The notes under the pieces: model-generated
Databases searched by the model: none
Told to the model about the DNA's origin: nothing
Seen by the model: the letters and a program-made list of their open reading frames with translations, nothing else
Part shown: positions 1 to 6,926 of the stretch, in pieces
How the letters are laid out: each line of letters starts with the position of its first letter
How positions within the stretch are numbered: the first letter of the stretch is position 1
Position numbers and translations under genes: made by a program
Source: Candidatus Kappaea frigidicola
GTDB lineage: Bacteria > Omnitrophota > Gorgyraeia > JAGLLT01
Direction of reading: 5' to 3'
Length of the DNA: 28,756 nt
NCBI GenBank assembly: GCA_030765555.1
Contig: JAVCCI010000046.1
Location: 1-28,756 of the forward strand

Positions 1-1
1 A

Positions 2-121
2 AATGATAATACTGATACTTTTTATAGAGTAAGAGTTGGTAAATTTAGTGAATTGCAAGAAGCTAAACAGTATGAGCAAAATTTAAAACAAGACGCATTG
101 CCCACCAAGATTTATCCATGA
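2..121 (+). CDS. SPOR-domain protein, C-terminal end (partial)
   Basis: The window opens inside a gene. Reading from base 2, 39 codons run to a TGA at 119-121. The peptide contains FYRVRVGKFSELQEAKQYEQ, followed by a short tail ending KIYP. The pattern aromatic-R-V-x-V-G-x-F followed by an AxxxxxxL helix is the usual second half of a SPOR domain. SPOR domains bind denuded septal peptidoglycan in the periplasm and normally sit at the C-terminus, as here. The N-terminal part, with any membrane anchor, lies outside the window, so the identity of the whole protein cannot be judged. The next gene begins about 100 bases downstream, across a repeat. Confidence 0.7.
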   Translation, partial: NDNTDTFYRVRVGKFSELQEAKQYEQNLKQDALPTKIYP

Positions 122-133
122 AGACAGGATTAA

Positions 134-173
134 GGATTAAGACGCTTGCGATTGACGAATTGTTAGTGAGCTT
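134..173 (+). repeat. Short stem-forming repeat, copy A (left of S23 gene)
   Basis: This 40-base unit starts GGATTAAGACGCT and ends GTGAGCTT. It matches the unit at 6677-6716 at 32 of 40 positions with no gaps. Its 11-base core ATTAAGACGCT (136-146) reappears inverted as AGCGTCTTAAT at 593-603. The arms GCTTGC and GTGAGC pair in RNA with two wobble pairs. It sits in the 104-base gap between the SPOR tail and the S23 gene. Confidence 0.7.
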
Positions 174-225
174 AAAGGATTAAGTAAAAAGCAAAATCAA
201 GTGAAATATAGGATTAAGAAAATAT

Positions 226-579
226 ATGAAGACCTTTAAAGATCTAAAAGTTTGGCAGAAAGCGCATATGTTAGTGTTGGAGATATATAAGATTACAAGA
301 AATTTTCCAAACGAAGAAAAATTTGGCCTTACTTCTCAACTAAGGCGTTCAGCGAGTTCTGTTCCTGCTAACATTGTTGAAGGGTTTAAAAGAAAAAGCA
401 AACGAGATTATTCTCATTTTTTAAATATAGCTGATGCTTCTCTGGAGGAAACGAAATATCATATTATATTAAGTAATGATTTAAATTATCTGGATGAAGC
501 TGTAACTAATAAAGTAAGTAGTATGTGTGATGAAGTGGGAAAAATGCTTTATGGTTTACAGAATAAGCTTAATCCTTAG
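226..579 (+). CDS. S23-type four-helix bundle protein (23S rRNA intervening-sequence family)
   Basis: A 117-residue protein with the hallmarks of the S23/four-helix-bundle family: the N-terminal FKDLKVWQKAHMLVLEIY, then LTSQLRRSASSVPANIVEGF and SHFLNIADASLEETKYHI. Length is normal for the family. The founding members are encoded by intervening sequences inside 23S rRNA genes of some bacteria, and relatives include Avd of diversity-generating retroelements. Biochemical function is unclear; a nucleic-acid-binding role is suspected. No reverse transcriptase or variable-repeat gene is seen here, so an Avd role is not supported. The gene is bracketed by inverted copies of a short repeat (134-173 and 568-632), and its stop codon lies inside the right-hand copy. 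The ribosome-binding site is weak (AGGA about 12 bases upstream). Confidence 0.88.
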   Translation: MKTFKDLKVWQKAHMLVLEIYKITRNFPNEEKFGLTSQLRRSASSVPANIVEGFKRKSKRDYSHFLNIADASLEETKYHIILSNDLNYLDEAVTNKVSSMCDEVGKMLYGLQNKLNP

Positions 580-632
580 AGCGAATAAAATGAGCGTCTT
601 AATTCTTAGAGCTAACAACGTTAGCGTCTTAG
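568..632 (+). repeat. Tandem short repeat, copies B1 and B2, inverted relative to copy A
   Basis: Two 30-base units stand in tandem (568-597 and 598-627) plus a CTTAG remnant. Each reads CTTAATYCTTAGAGC, ten variable bases, then AGCGT. The junction AGCGTCTTAAT at 593-603 is the exact reverse complement of the core of copy A. In the second unit GCTAAC (611-616) and GTTAGC (620-625) form a 6-bp hairpin with a three-base loop. The S23 stop codon (577-579) lies in the first unit. Confidence 0.75.
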
Positions 633-665
633 TTTTTACTGTTTGACAAATTAAGTTAGAAGAAA

Positions 666-1598
666 GTGCCAAAGAAAAAAATTATATTTTTAGTAGGTCC
701 TACCGCGAGTGGCAAGTCAGCTACAGCTGTAATCCTAGCAAAAAAAATTAATGCCCAGATTATTTCTTGTGATTCTATGCAGGTTTATAAGCATATGGAT
801 ATTGTTACAGCAAAAATTACTAAGAATGAAATGCAGGGCGTAAAACATCACCTTATTGATATAATTGAACCTAATCAAGAATATAATGTAGCCAAATTTA
901 GAGAGAAAGTTATAAAGCTTATTCAAAAGATACATAAAGAAGAAGACATCCCTCTATTAGTTGGTGGTAGCGGTATGTATATGCAAATTCTTTTAGATGG
1001 AATATTTGATGATAACAAAATTTCTTTTGAGGTAAGAGAAAAATTAAATAATGAAGCTGATGAAAAAGGTTTGGAAATATTATATCGTCGCCTTGTTAAA
1101 TTAGACCCGAAAGCATCCAAAGTCATACATTTAAATGACAGAAGACGTATTATAAGAGCACTGGAAGTCTATTATACTTTAAACGAGCCAATAACTAATG
1201 CCCAAAAAAAGAGGCAGGGAATATGGACTGAGTACAATGTCTATCTTTATGGATTTCAAATAGAAAGAAAGTTGCTTTATGAAAAAATTAATGAACGTGT
1301 TGATGAAATGTTTAAAAAAGGACTTATTGAGGAAATCAGGAATCTTTCTGAGAAATATACATTGAGTAAAAGTGCGCTCGGAGCTTTAGGGTGTAAAGAA
1401 TTATTTAATTATTTTAAAGATGTACATGATTTAGTGGAAGCTAAAAGGCTTATTAAGAGAAATACTAGGCGTTATGCAAAAAAGCAGATGACCTGGTTTA
1501 ATAAAGAGAATAGGATAAAATGGATCAACGTTTCAAGTAGTGATACAGCAGAAAAAAAAGCAGAAAAAATATACAAAGATGTTAAAAGTAAACTCTAA
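666..1598 (+). CDS. miaA: tRNA dimethylallyltransferase MiaA
   Basis: Transfers a dimethylallyl group to N6 of A37 in tRNAs that read UNN codons, the first step toward ms2i6A; cytoplasmic. The P-loop GPTASGKS is at residues 11-18, followed by DSMQVY and MDIVTAK (family consensus MDIGTAK), then GGSGMYMQ and the late NTRRYAKKQMTWF motif. At 310 residues it is full length. The start is a GTG with a purine-rich stretch just upstream; no in-frame ATG precedes the P-loop. A Y-to-C change in the usual IGYKE motif (LGCKE here) is a small departure. It overlaps hflX by 20 bases, a common miaA-hflX arrangement. A TTGACA at 643-648 has no -10 at the right distance, so no promoter is called. Confidence 0.97.
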   Translation: MPKKKIIFLVGPTASGKSATAVILAKKINAQIISCDSMQVYKHMDIVTAKITKNEMQGVKHHLIDIIEPNQEYNVAKFREKVIKLIQKIHKEEDIPLLVGGSGMYMQILLDGIFDDNKISFEVREKLNNEADEKGLEILYRRLVKLDPKASKVIHLNDRRRIIRALEVYYTLNEPITNAQKKRQGIWTEYNVYLYGFQIERKLLYEKINERVDEMFKKGLIEEIRNLSEKYTLSKSALGALGCKELFNYFKDVHDLVEAKRLIKRNTRRYAKKQMTWFNKENRIKWINVSSSDTAEKKAEKIYKDVKSKL

Positions 1599-2829
1599 AG
1601 AAAAAGCTATATTAGTAGTCTTGGATGCAAAAGTTTCTAATAATTGGGATGCTGAAAGCTTGATGCAGGAATTAAAAGTTTTAACTTTTTCTTGCGGAGC
1701 TGAAGTTGTAGGTGAAATAACCGCAAAAAGGGCTGCCCCAGATGGCGCATATTTTGTTGGTAAGGGCAAGGTTGGGGATGTGGCTGCTGCAGTTGATGAA
1801 CTAGGGGCTGACGTAGTCATTTTTAATGAGAGTCTTTCGCATGCTCAAGTTGCTAATTTGGAAAAAAAGATTTCATGTAGGGTTATCGATAGAACTCAAC
1901 TTATATTAGATATATTTGCCATGCGAGCTAAGAGTACAGAGGGAAAAATTCAGGTAGAACTGGCTCAATTGCAGTACCTTTTACCAAGATTAGCAGGAAA
2001 AGGACAAGCGTTATCCAGGTTGGGAGGTGGTATTGGAACGAGGGGTCCGGGCGAACAAAAATTGGAAGTGGATAGGCGGCGTATTCAGAAAAAGATAGCA
2101 TCTCTTAAAAAAGACCTTAAAAAAGTTGATAAACGCCGAGCCAATAGAAGAGAAAGAAGGAAGCGTAAAGGGATGCCCGTGGTGGCTTTAGTCGGTTATA
2201 CAAATTCAGGTAAGTCGACCTTATTAAATAGTATGACTGATTCCTTGCAGTTAGCAGAAAATCGTCTATTTAGCACGCTTGATCCTAAGGTGAATTTTTT
2301 GCAGTTGCCCAACAATCAAAAAGTACTTTTATCTGACACGGTTGGATTTTTGCATGACTTACCACATCAGTTAATAGAATCATTTAAAGCTACATTGGAA
2401 GAGGTAGTAGAAGCTGATATTCTAATTCATGTTTTAGATATAAGTAACCCTAAAGCGGATGAATTAAAAAAATCAGTATATAATGTTTTAGGTGAATTAA
2501 AAGCTTTGGATAAACCAATTATTACAGCCTTAAATAAAATTGACAAAATAGAAAAAGATGGAAATTTACAGAGTCAGCTTAGAAGGTATAAGAATTCTGT
2601 AGCTATAAGTGCCCTCAAAAAAATAAATCTTCAAGATTTATCAAATTTAATTCAGGATAATCTTTCGTCTTCTCGAACACTAATTAAAAAACTAATTCCG
2701 CATAGCCAAATGAGACTTATTTCTACTATCCGTAGGCAGGGTAGAGTGTTTAAGGAGAAATATGGCTTGAAAGGTGTTTATATTGAAGCGGAAGTACCTA
2801 CCATTTTAGCTTCTAAGTTAGAAGACTAA
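1579..2829 (+). CDS. hflX: GTPase HflX (ribosome splitting/rescue factor)
   Basis: An Obg-HflX superfamily GTPase that binds the 50S/70S ribosome and splits stalled ribosomes under stress. An N-terminal HflX domain includes GGGIGTRGPGEQKLE and a basic coiled linker (DRRRIQKKIASLKKDL). Then come the G domain motifs: P-loop GYTNSGKS at residues 206-213, the G2 region FSTLDP, G3 DTVGF and G4 NKID. I chose the ATG at 1579 (416 residues), which matches the usual family N-terminus; an in-frame GTG at 1540 would add 13 lysine-rich residues and lacks a better ribosome-binding site. The 5' end overlaps miaA, so translation is probably coupled. The protein ends normally and no clear terminator follows. 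Confidence 0.96.
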   Translation: MLKVNSKEKAILVVLDAKVSNNWDAESLMQELKVLTFSCGAEVVGEITAKRAAPDGAYFVGKGKVGDVAAAVDELGADVVIFNESLSHAQVANLEKKISCRVIDRTQLILDIFAMRAKSTEGKIQVELAQLQYLLPRLAGKGQALSRLGGGIGTRGPGEQKLEVDRRRIQKKIASLKKDLKKVDKRRANRRERRKRKGMPVVALVGYTNSGKSTLLNSMTDSLQLAENRLFSTLDPKVNFLQLPNNQKVLLSDTVGFLHDLPHQLIESFKATLEEVVEADILIHVLDISNPKADELKKSVYNVLGELKALDKPIITALNKIDKIEKDGNLQSQLRRYKNSVAISALKKINLQDLSNLIQDNLSSSRTLIKKLIPHSQMRLISTIRRQGRVFKEKYGLKGVYIEAEVPTILASKLED

Positions 2830-2884
2830 TTATCCGTTGTCATACCTCAACAATATTATGCTATTTAAAAACAAAAAAATAGTA

Positions 2885-2912
2885 TTGATATCTCTTTGTG
2901 TTGTGGTAAAAT
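2885..2912 (+). promoter_or_regulatory. Sigma70-type promoter for the C1A protease gene
   Basis: TTGATA (2885-2890) and TAAAAT (2907-2912) are 16 bases apart, with a TGG extended -10 immediately upstream of the hexamer. Predicted transcription begins near 2919. That places the longer reading-frame start at 2896 upstream of the transcript and supports 2941 as the true start codon. Confidence 0.55.
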
Positions 2913-2940
2913 GTATATATTAATGGAGATGATTGATAAT

Positions 2941-3819
2941 ATGAAGAGATTATTCTTAAAAGCAGTTCTCGCTGGTTTTTTTATTTTTCTTTTTTTGTCG
3001 ACACCTTTTGATGTGTCGGCTGAAAGTTTTGACTGGCGTAATTTTGCGGGTGGAGATTATATGTCTCCTGTTAAAAGCCAAGGTAGCGCAGGAACTTGTT
3101 GGGCATTTTGTGCCGTCGGTGCTTTTGAAGCTAAATTAAATATTTCATATAATAATCCTGATCTTGATATAGATTTATCAGAGCAGCATTTAGTCTGTGA
3201 TGGTACCAACGGTGATATTGACGGTGGTTATGAGTTTGGGGCAATAAGTTTTTTTAAAGATAATGGACTTGTAACTGAATCAGAACTGCCTTACACGGCT
3301 TTAAATAGTTCACCTAAGTGGCCGCTTCAAGCTGGTTGGCAAGAAAGATCATATAAAATATTTGCATATAACACGTGGATAATAGCCACAACTGAAAATA
3401 TAAAAAATAATCTTAAAAGTTATGGCCCCCTAGTAACCGGTATGAATGCTTATACGGATTGGTATTCTCCAGTGGGAGTACGAGCTAATTTAATGATGCC
3501 AGTAGAGTATGATATTTTGCCTGATGGCAAGATTAATGGAGCCAATCATGGGGTGGTTGTTGTTGGTTACAGAGATGTTGCAACGTTAGCAGCTGGTGGT
3601 TATTGGATAGTAAAGAATAGCTGGGGCAGTAGTTGGGGGGATGAAGGGTATGGTTATATTCTCTATGGTGACATTGAGCAATATAATAGAATTCATGCAA
3701 TTACGGGAGAAGCATATGCTAATGTTCCCGAAGCTTCAAATATAATATTGTATATTATGGGAATTGGTATCATTCTTTACTTCTACAAATCACAAAGACA
3801 TTCCGTTAAGGTTTTTTAA
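2941..3819 (+). CDS. Secreted papain-family (C1A) cysteine protease with PEP-CTERM-like tail
   Basis: The start at 2941 gives a clean signal peptide (MKRLF, hydrophobic core, cut near VSA-ES at about residues 27-28), with GGAG upstream. The catalytic domain follows at once: oxyanion Gln47 and nucleophile Cys53 in QGSAGTCWAF, His203 in NHGVVVVGY, Asn226 in VKNSWG with SWGDEGYG. All active-site residues of clan CA family C1A are present. There is no I29-type inhibitory propeptide; DWRN starts within four residues of the predicted cleavage site. The C-terminus reads NVPEAS, a roughly 15-residue hydrophobic segment, then a basic KSQRHSVK tail. That layout is the tripartite form of an exosortase-sorted PEP-CTERM protein, with Ala in place of the second Pro. 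Protease assignment is firm; sorting is inferred, and no exosortase gene lies in the window. Confidence 0.9.
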   Translation: MKRLFLKAVLAGFFIFLFLSTPFDVSAESFDWRNFAGGDYMSPVKSQGSAGTCWAFCAVGAFEAKLNISYNNPDLDIDLSEQHLVCDGTNGDIDGGYEFGAISFFKDNGLVTESELPYTALNSSPKWPLQAGWQERSYKIFAYNTWIIATTENIKNNLKSYGPLVTGMNAYTDWYSPVGVRANLMMPVEYDILPDGKINGANHGVVVVGYRDVATLAAGGYWIVKNSWGSSWGDEGYGYILYGDIEQYNRIHAITGEAYANVPEASNIILYIMGIGIILYFYKSQRHSVKVF

Positions 3820-3929
3820 ATCTCAAATTAAAAATTAACTTGAAATAGCATAAGTATCATATATTTAATTTTATAAATATGTAGATAATGATGCATTTTT
3901 TGTATATAATTATAGTGTGAGGTGTAAGC

Positions 3930-4928
3930 ATGTCTAAAACTTTAAAAGAAATAGGCAAAGAATTAAATATTTCTAGATTTACTATCTCTAGAGTTCTTAA
4001 TGGTAGCAAGGATGTTTCTGAGGAGACTAGAAAAAAAATCCTGCAATATCTTAAAGATAATCCCTATTATCCTAACGCTAATGCCAATAGATTGCATTCA
4101 GGCAAAGTCAATGTTATTGGTCTAATATTTACTGGTAAGGCTTCGGTTATCTTTGAATCATATGTTCAGCAGATTATTGAGGGCGTTAGTGAAGTTACTA
4201 GAAAAAAAGATTTTTATTTGATGCTTTTTATGCAGGATGAATTAGATTATAAAGAATGCTATAGTCTTTATATGAGTAAGCAGGTTGGCGGATTTATATT
4301 GCCTGGAGTTGACCGTAAGAAGCATGCCGGTATAAAATGTTTAGTTAAAGAAAAAATTCCACTGGCAATTGTTTGTTCGCGATTAGATAATATATGTTCA
4401 TTTGACTGTGATAATGTTCGAGGTGGTTATCTAGCAACTAAGCATTTAATTAAAAAAGGTAGAAAAAGAATTGCTTATCTTCATGGACATAAAGGCTGGG
4501 TAGATGCTGAGGATAGATTTGAAGGATATAAAAAAGCCTTAAAAGAAGAGAAAATGAAACTGAATATCGATTATGTGAAATATAATTACGGAACACGTGA
4601 TTCTGGTTTTGAAGAGAAAGCTACAAGAGAACTTTTAAAATTAAAAGAGCGGCCCGATGCAATTTTTACAGCTACTGATAATATGGCACTAGTGGTCATG
4701 AAAACATTAAAAAAGGCCAAAATAGAAATACCTGATGATATAGCGTTAGTAGGTTTTGATGATATACCCTTAACTCAAGCAGTGAGTCCAGCCTTAACTA
4801 CAATAAGGCAACCTATTGGCCAGATGGCCAAAGAAGCAACTTTGAATGTTATCAAGCAAATAGATAACAAAAAGGCAAAAGGGGTAACTTTCTTTAAGCC
4901 TGAACTTATTGTTCGAGAATCTTCTTAG
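3930..4928 (+). CDS. LacI-family transcriptional regulator
   Basis: The N-terminal LacI helix-turn-helix covers roughly residues 4-25 (LKEIGKELNISRFTISRVLN), followed by the hinge region PNANANRLHSGKVNVIGLI and a periplasmic-binding-protein-like sensor domain with the typical DAIFTATDNMAL and VGFDDIPL motifs and ending TTIRQP. At 332 residues the length is normal. These proteins usually bind sugars or nucleosides and repress nearby catabolic genes. The ligand cannot be told from sequence. The adjacent genes are a protease and the heat-shock operon, so its target is probably elsewhere or itself. GAGGTG sits just upstream of the ATG. A weak promoter (TATAAT at 3905-3910 with a poor -35) is possible. 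Confidence 0.93.
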   Translation: MSKTLKEIGKELNISRFTISRVLNGSKDVSEETRKKILQYLKDNPYYPNANANRLHSGKVNVIGLIFTGKASVIFESYVQQIIEGVSEVTRKKDFYLMLFMQDELDYKECYSLYMSKQVGGFILPGVDRKKHAGIKCLVKEKIPLAIVCSRLDNICSFDCDNVRGGYLATKHLIKKGRKRIAYLHGHKGWVDAEDRFEGYKKALKEEKMKLNIDYVKYNYGTRDSGFEEKATRELLKLKERPDAIFTATDNMALVVMKTLKKAKIEIPDDIALVGFDDIPLTQAVSPALTTIRQPIGQMAKEATLNVIKQIDNKKAKGVTFFKPELIVRESS

Positions 4929-4972
4929 TAAAAGCAAAATTAAACTAATGTTATAAATTTAGCAAAAAATAC

Positions 4973-5000
4973 TTGACAAAAGTGGTCAATATGATATCAT
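4973..5000 (+). promoter_or_regulatory. Sigma70-type promoter of the hrcA operon
   Basis: A perfect TTGACA (4973-4978) is followed after 16 bases by TATCAT (4995-5000). Transcription would start near 5006, inside the CIRCE element that begins at 5003, so HrcA bound there would block initiation. The placement is the classic one for CIRCE-controlled genes. Confidence 0.8.
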
Positions 5001-5002
5001 TA

Positions 5003-5029
5003 TTAGCACTCTTACCTAAAGAGTGCTAA
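5003..5029 (+). promoter_or_regulatory. CIRCE operator (HrcA binding site)
   Basis: TTAGCACTC (5003-5011), nine bases, then GAGTGCTAA (5021-5029). This is an exact match to the CIRCE consensus TTAGCACTC-N9-GAGTGCTAA. It lies between the promoter and hrcA and should give HrcA-mediated heat-shock repression of the downstream operon and autoregulation. I found no second CIRCE before dnaK or dnaJ. Confidence 0.98.
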
Positions 5030-5053
5030 TTTTTGTATATATGAGGATTAAAA

Positions 5054-6127
5054 ATGAACGTAAGTGCTTCAAATGAAAGAAAAAGCAGTATTTTAGAGTC
5101 TTTAACAAGTCTATATATTAATACGGCTCGACCGGTTAGTTCAAGTCTTATTAAGGATGAGTTTGATCTTTCGGTAAGTTCTGCGACTATAAGAAATATT
5201 TTAGTTGAATTAGAAGAATTAGGCTATATAGAGCAGCCTCATACTTCTAGCGGTCGAATTCCGACCGATAAAGGTTACAGATTCTATATTGATACTCTAA
5301 TGAAAAAGCAAAATATTAGAGATGAGGAAAAGAATGAGTTGAAGCTTGCTTGTTTAAGTTCTGCGCATAAAACCCAGGAAATTATCGATAAAACATCTGA
5401 AATACTAGCAGAAATCAGCAATGAAGCTGCTATTAATTTCTTTTTTAATTTAAGTGATAGCGTTTTAAAGCATATTGAGCTAATTAATCTAAGTCTTATG
5501 CAAGTGCTAGTTGTCTTGATCACCGATTCGGGCATTGTGCGAAACTATATAGTTAATTTCAATGAGTCCATATCAACGGGCGAGCTTAAAAGAATATCAA
5601 ACTTTTTGAATGAAAATCTAAAAAATACACCTTTAGTTGATATTAAAACTAAGCTTTACACATTACTTAATGAGCACAATCTTGTTTATTTGCAATTGGC
5701 TCATGAAGCTTGTAGGATATTTGATGCTTTAGAAGCAGACGAGCTTTTTGAAAGAGATTACGATATTCATCAAGACGGCATTAATAATATTATGAATCAA
5801 CCAGAATTTTTCAATTTAGAATATCTAAAGGATGTTTTAGATGTTTTTGAAAGTAAGGAGCGTTTGGCAGAAATTTTAAAAGATTCATTTGAGCCAGACT
5901 TTAATAATGCAAAAGTTACTATAGGCAAGGAGAACAGATGTAAAGGTTTTCAGAATTGCAGTCTTGTTACAGCTGGTTATAAAATCAAAGATAAAACAGT
6001 AGGAATGTTTGGTTTGTTGGGTCCTACGCGAATGGCCTATTCCAGGATGTTACCTTTGGTTGAATATATGGCAGAAATGATGACTGAAACCCTGAACGAT
6101 TTTTCAAGAGACGAGAGAGATGAATGA
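5054..6127 (+). CDS. hrcA: Heat-inducible transcription repressor HrcA
   Basis: HrcA binds CIRCE and represses chaperone genes; its activity depends on the chaperonin system. The N-terminal winged helix contains SVSSATIRNILVELEELGYIEQPHTSSGRIPTDKGYR (quoted in part: SSGRIPTDKGYRFYID), the most conserved stretch of the family. It is followed by a GAF-like domain ending in LLGPTRMAYSRMLPLVEYMA, also diagnostic. At 357 residues it is full length. AGGA lies upstream of the ATG. A perfect CIRCE element 25 bases upstream indicates autoregulation. It overlaps grpE by four bases (ATGA), so the two are translationally coupled. Confidence 0.97.
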   Translation: MNVSASNERKSSILESLTSLYINTARPVSSSLIKDEFDLSVSSATIRNILVELEELGYIEQPHTSSGRIPTDKGYRFYIDTLMKKQNIRDEEKNELKLACLSSAHKTQEIIDKTSEILAEISNEAAINFFFNLSDSVLKHIELINLSLMQVLVVLITDSGIVRNYIVNFNESISTGELKRISNFLNENLKNTPLVDIKTKLYTLLNEHNLVYLQLAHEACRIFDALEADELFERDYDIHQDGINNIMNQPEFFNLEYLKDVLDVFESKERLAEILKDSFEPDFNNAKVTIGKENRCKGFQNCSLVTAGYKIKDKTVGMFGLLGPTRMAYSRMLPLVEYMAEMMTETLNDFSRDERDE

Positions 6128-6657
6128 AAAAGAAAAAACAAAAAGAACCTCATTTAAATGATGAAATTAATGTAGATAATAATCTTGAGGTAGTTGAAAT
6201 CAAGGAATTAAAAAATAGAGCGGAAGCTGCAGAGTCCAAACTTAATGAAGTTTTGCACGCAAAAGCTGATTTTGAAAATGCCAGAAAGAGATTAGAAAAG
6301 GAAAAAGAAGACTTTATTAAGTTTGCTAATGATGCTTTAATCACTAAGCTTCTTCCAATTATTGATAATTTTCGTTTAGCAGTTAACTCTATGGATGATA
6401 AACACAAAGTTGAGGACATTGCAACCGGAATCAAGCTTATAGAGAAGCAGTTGGAGGATGCGCTTAAAGAATTTGGCTTGGAAGTGATTGATGCTGTCGG
6501 TAAGAAATTTGATCCTCATTTAGAGGAAGCTGTAGCTCACGAGGAAACTGACGAATTTGAAGATGGCGTTGTTACAGAGGAGCTTCAGAGAGGTTATTTA
6601 TTGGCTGGACGCTTACTAAGACCAGCAATAGTAAAAGTAGCTAAAAAAAAGGATTAA
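6124..6657 (+). CDS. grpE: Nucleotide exchange factor GrpE
   Basis: Releases ADP from DnaK during the chaperone cycle, acting as a homodimer in the cytoplasm. The protein starts with a charged, low-complexity region, then a long coiled coil (about residues 25-75, with ADFENARKRLEKEKEDFIKF). The beta-domain wing carries the signature FDPHLEEAVAHEET and ends GYLLAGRLLRPAIVKVAKK. Length 177 residues is usual. The start codon overlaps the hrcA stop. A GC-rich hairpin and repeat sequence follow directly after the stop, so dnaK is 269 bases away, an unusually long gap for this operon. Confidence 0.97.
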   Translation: MKKKKQKEPHLNDEINVDNNLEVVEIKELKNRAEAAESKLNEVLHAKADFENARKRLEKEKEDFIKFANDALITKLLPIIDNFRLAVNSMDDKHKVEDIATGIKLIEKQLEDALKEFGLEVIDAVGKKFDPHLEEAVAHEETDEFEDGVVTEELQRGYLLAGRLLRPAIVKVAKKKD

Positions 6658-6659
6658 GC

Positions 6660-6672
6660 CCGCCAGAGGCGG
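6660..6672 (+). repeat. GC-rich mini-hairpin after grpE
   Basis: CCGCC (6660-6664) and GGCGG (6668-6672) flank a three-base loop AGA, starting three bases past the grpE stop codon. It is strikingly GC-rich for this AT-rich window and has no U-run after it, so it is not a standard intrinsic terminator. It may be a dispersed repeat or an mRNA-stabilising hairpin. Confidence 0.5.
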
Positions 6673-6676
6673 ACAG

Positions 6677-6716
6677 GGATTAAGACGCTCACCGTTGACA
6701 AACTGATGGTGAGCTT
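6677..6716 (+). repeat. Short stem-forming repeat, copy C (grpE-dnaK gap)
   Basis: This unit shares 32 of 40 bases with copy A at 134-173 and the same 11-base core ATTAAGACGCT (6679-6689). GCTCACC (6687-6693) and GGTGAGC (6708-6714) form a perfect 7-bp stem around a 14-base loop. Differences from copy A fall partly in paired positions while pairing is kept. Confidence 0.72.
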
Positions 6717-6719
6717 TAA

Positions 6720-6920
6720 GAATTAAGAATTGAAAAAATAGCGTAGAGCGGATAAAAAAAGACACAAGTCACACGTCATAAGTTACAAGAAACAACCAAA
6801 AACAAAAAAAGCAAGAACAAGTTATAAGTAAAAAAGCAAAGGGCAAATGGCGAAGAGCTAATAACAAAGAACAAAAAAGAAAAAAACTAAAAGATAATTA
6901 TTAATCATTAAAACGGAGGT
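6720..6920. repeat. Degenerate word-like repeat tract before dnaK
   Basis: About 200 bases that are very poor in T on the + strand and made of drifting near-repeats such as CAAGTCACACGTCATAAG, TTACAAG, ACAAGTTATAAG, AAAGCAAAGGGCAAATGGCG and AACAAAGAACAAA. I find no ORF, promoter or CIRCE in it. The tract separates grpE from dnaK; the dnaK ribosome-binding site (ACGGAGGT) follows it. Confidence 0.5.
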
Positions 6921-6926
6921 AAGAAG

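Noticed and set aside
226..579. S23 gene as Avd of a diversity-generating retroelement
   Set aside because: No reverse transcriptase, template repeat or variable-repeat target gene is present nearby.
643..648. TTGACA before miaA as a promoter
   Set aside because: A -10 at the correct distance would overlap the start codon, and none is seen.
3861..3880. AT-only inverted repeat ATATTTA-N6-TAAATAT upstream of the LacI-family gene, as a possible operator
   Set aside because: It lacks the central CG of LacI-type operators, and A/T-only palindromes of this size are expected in such AT-rich gaps.
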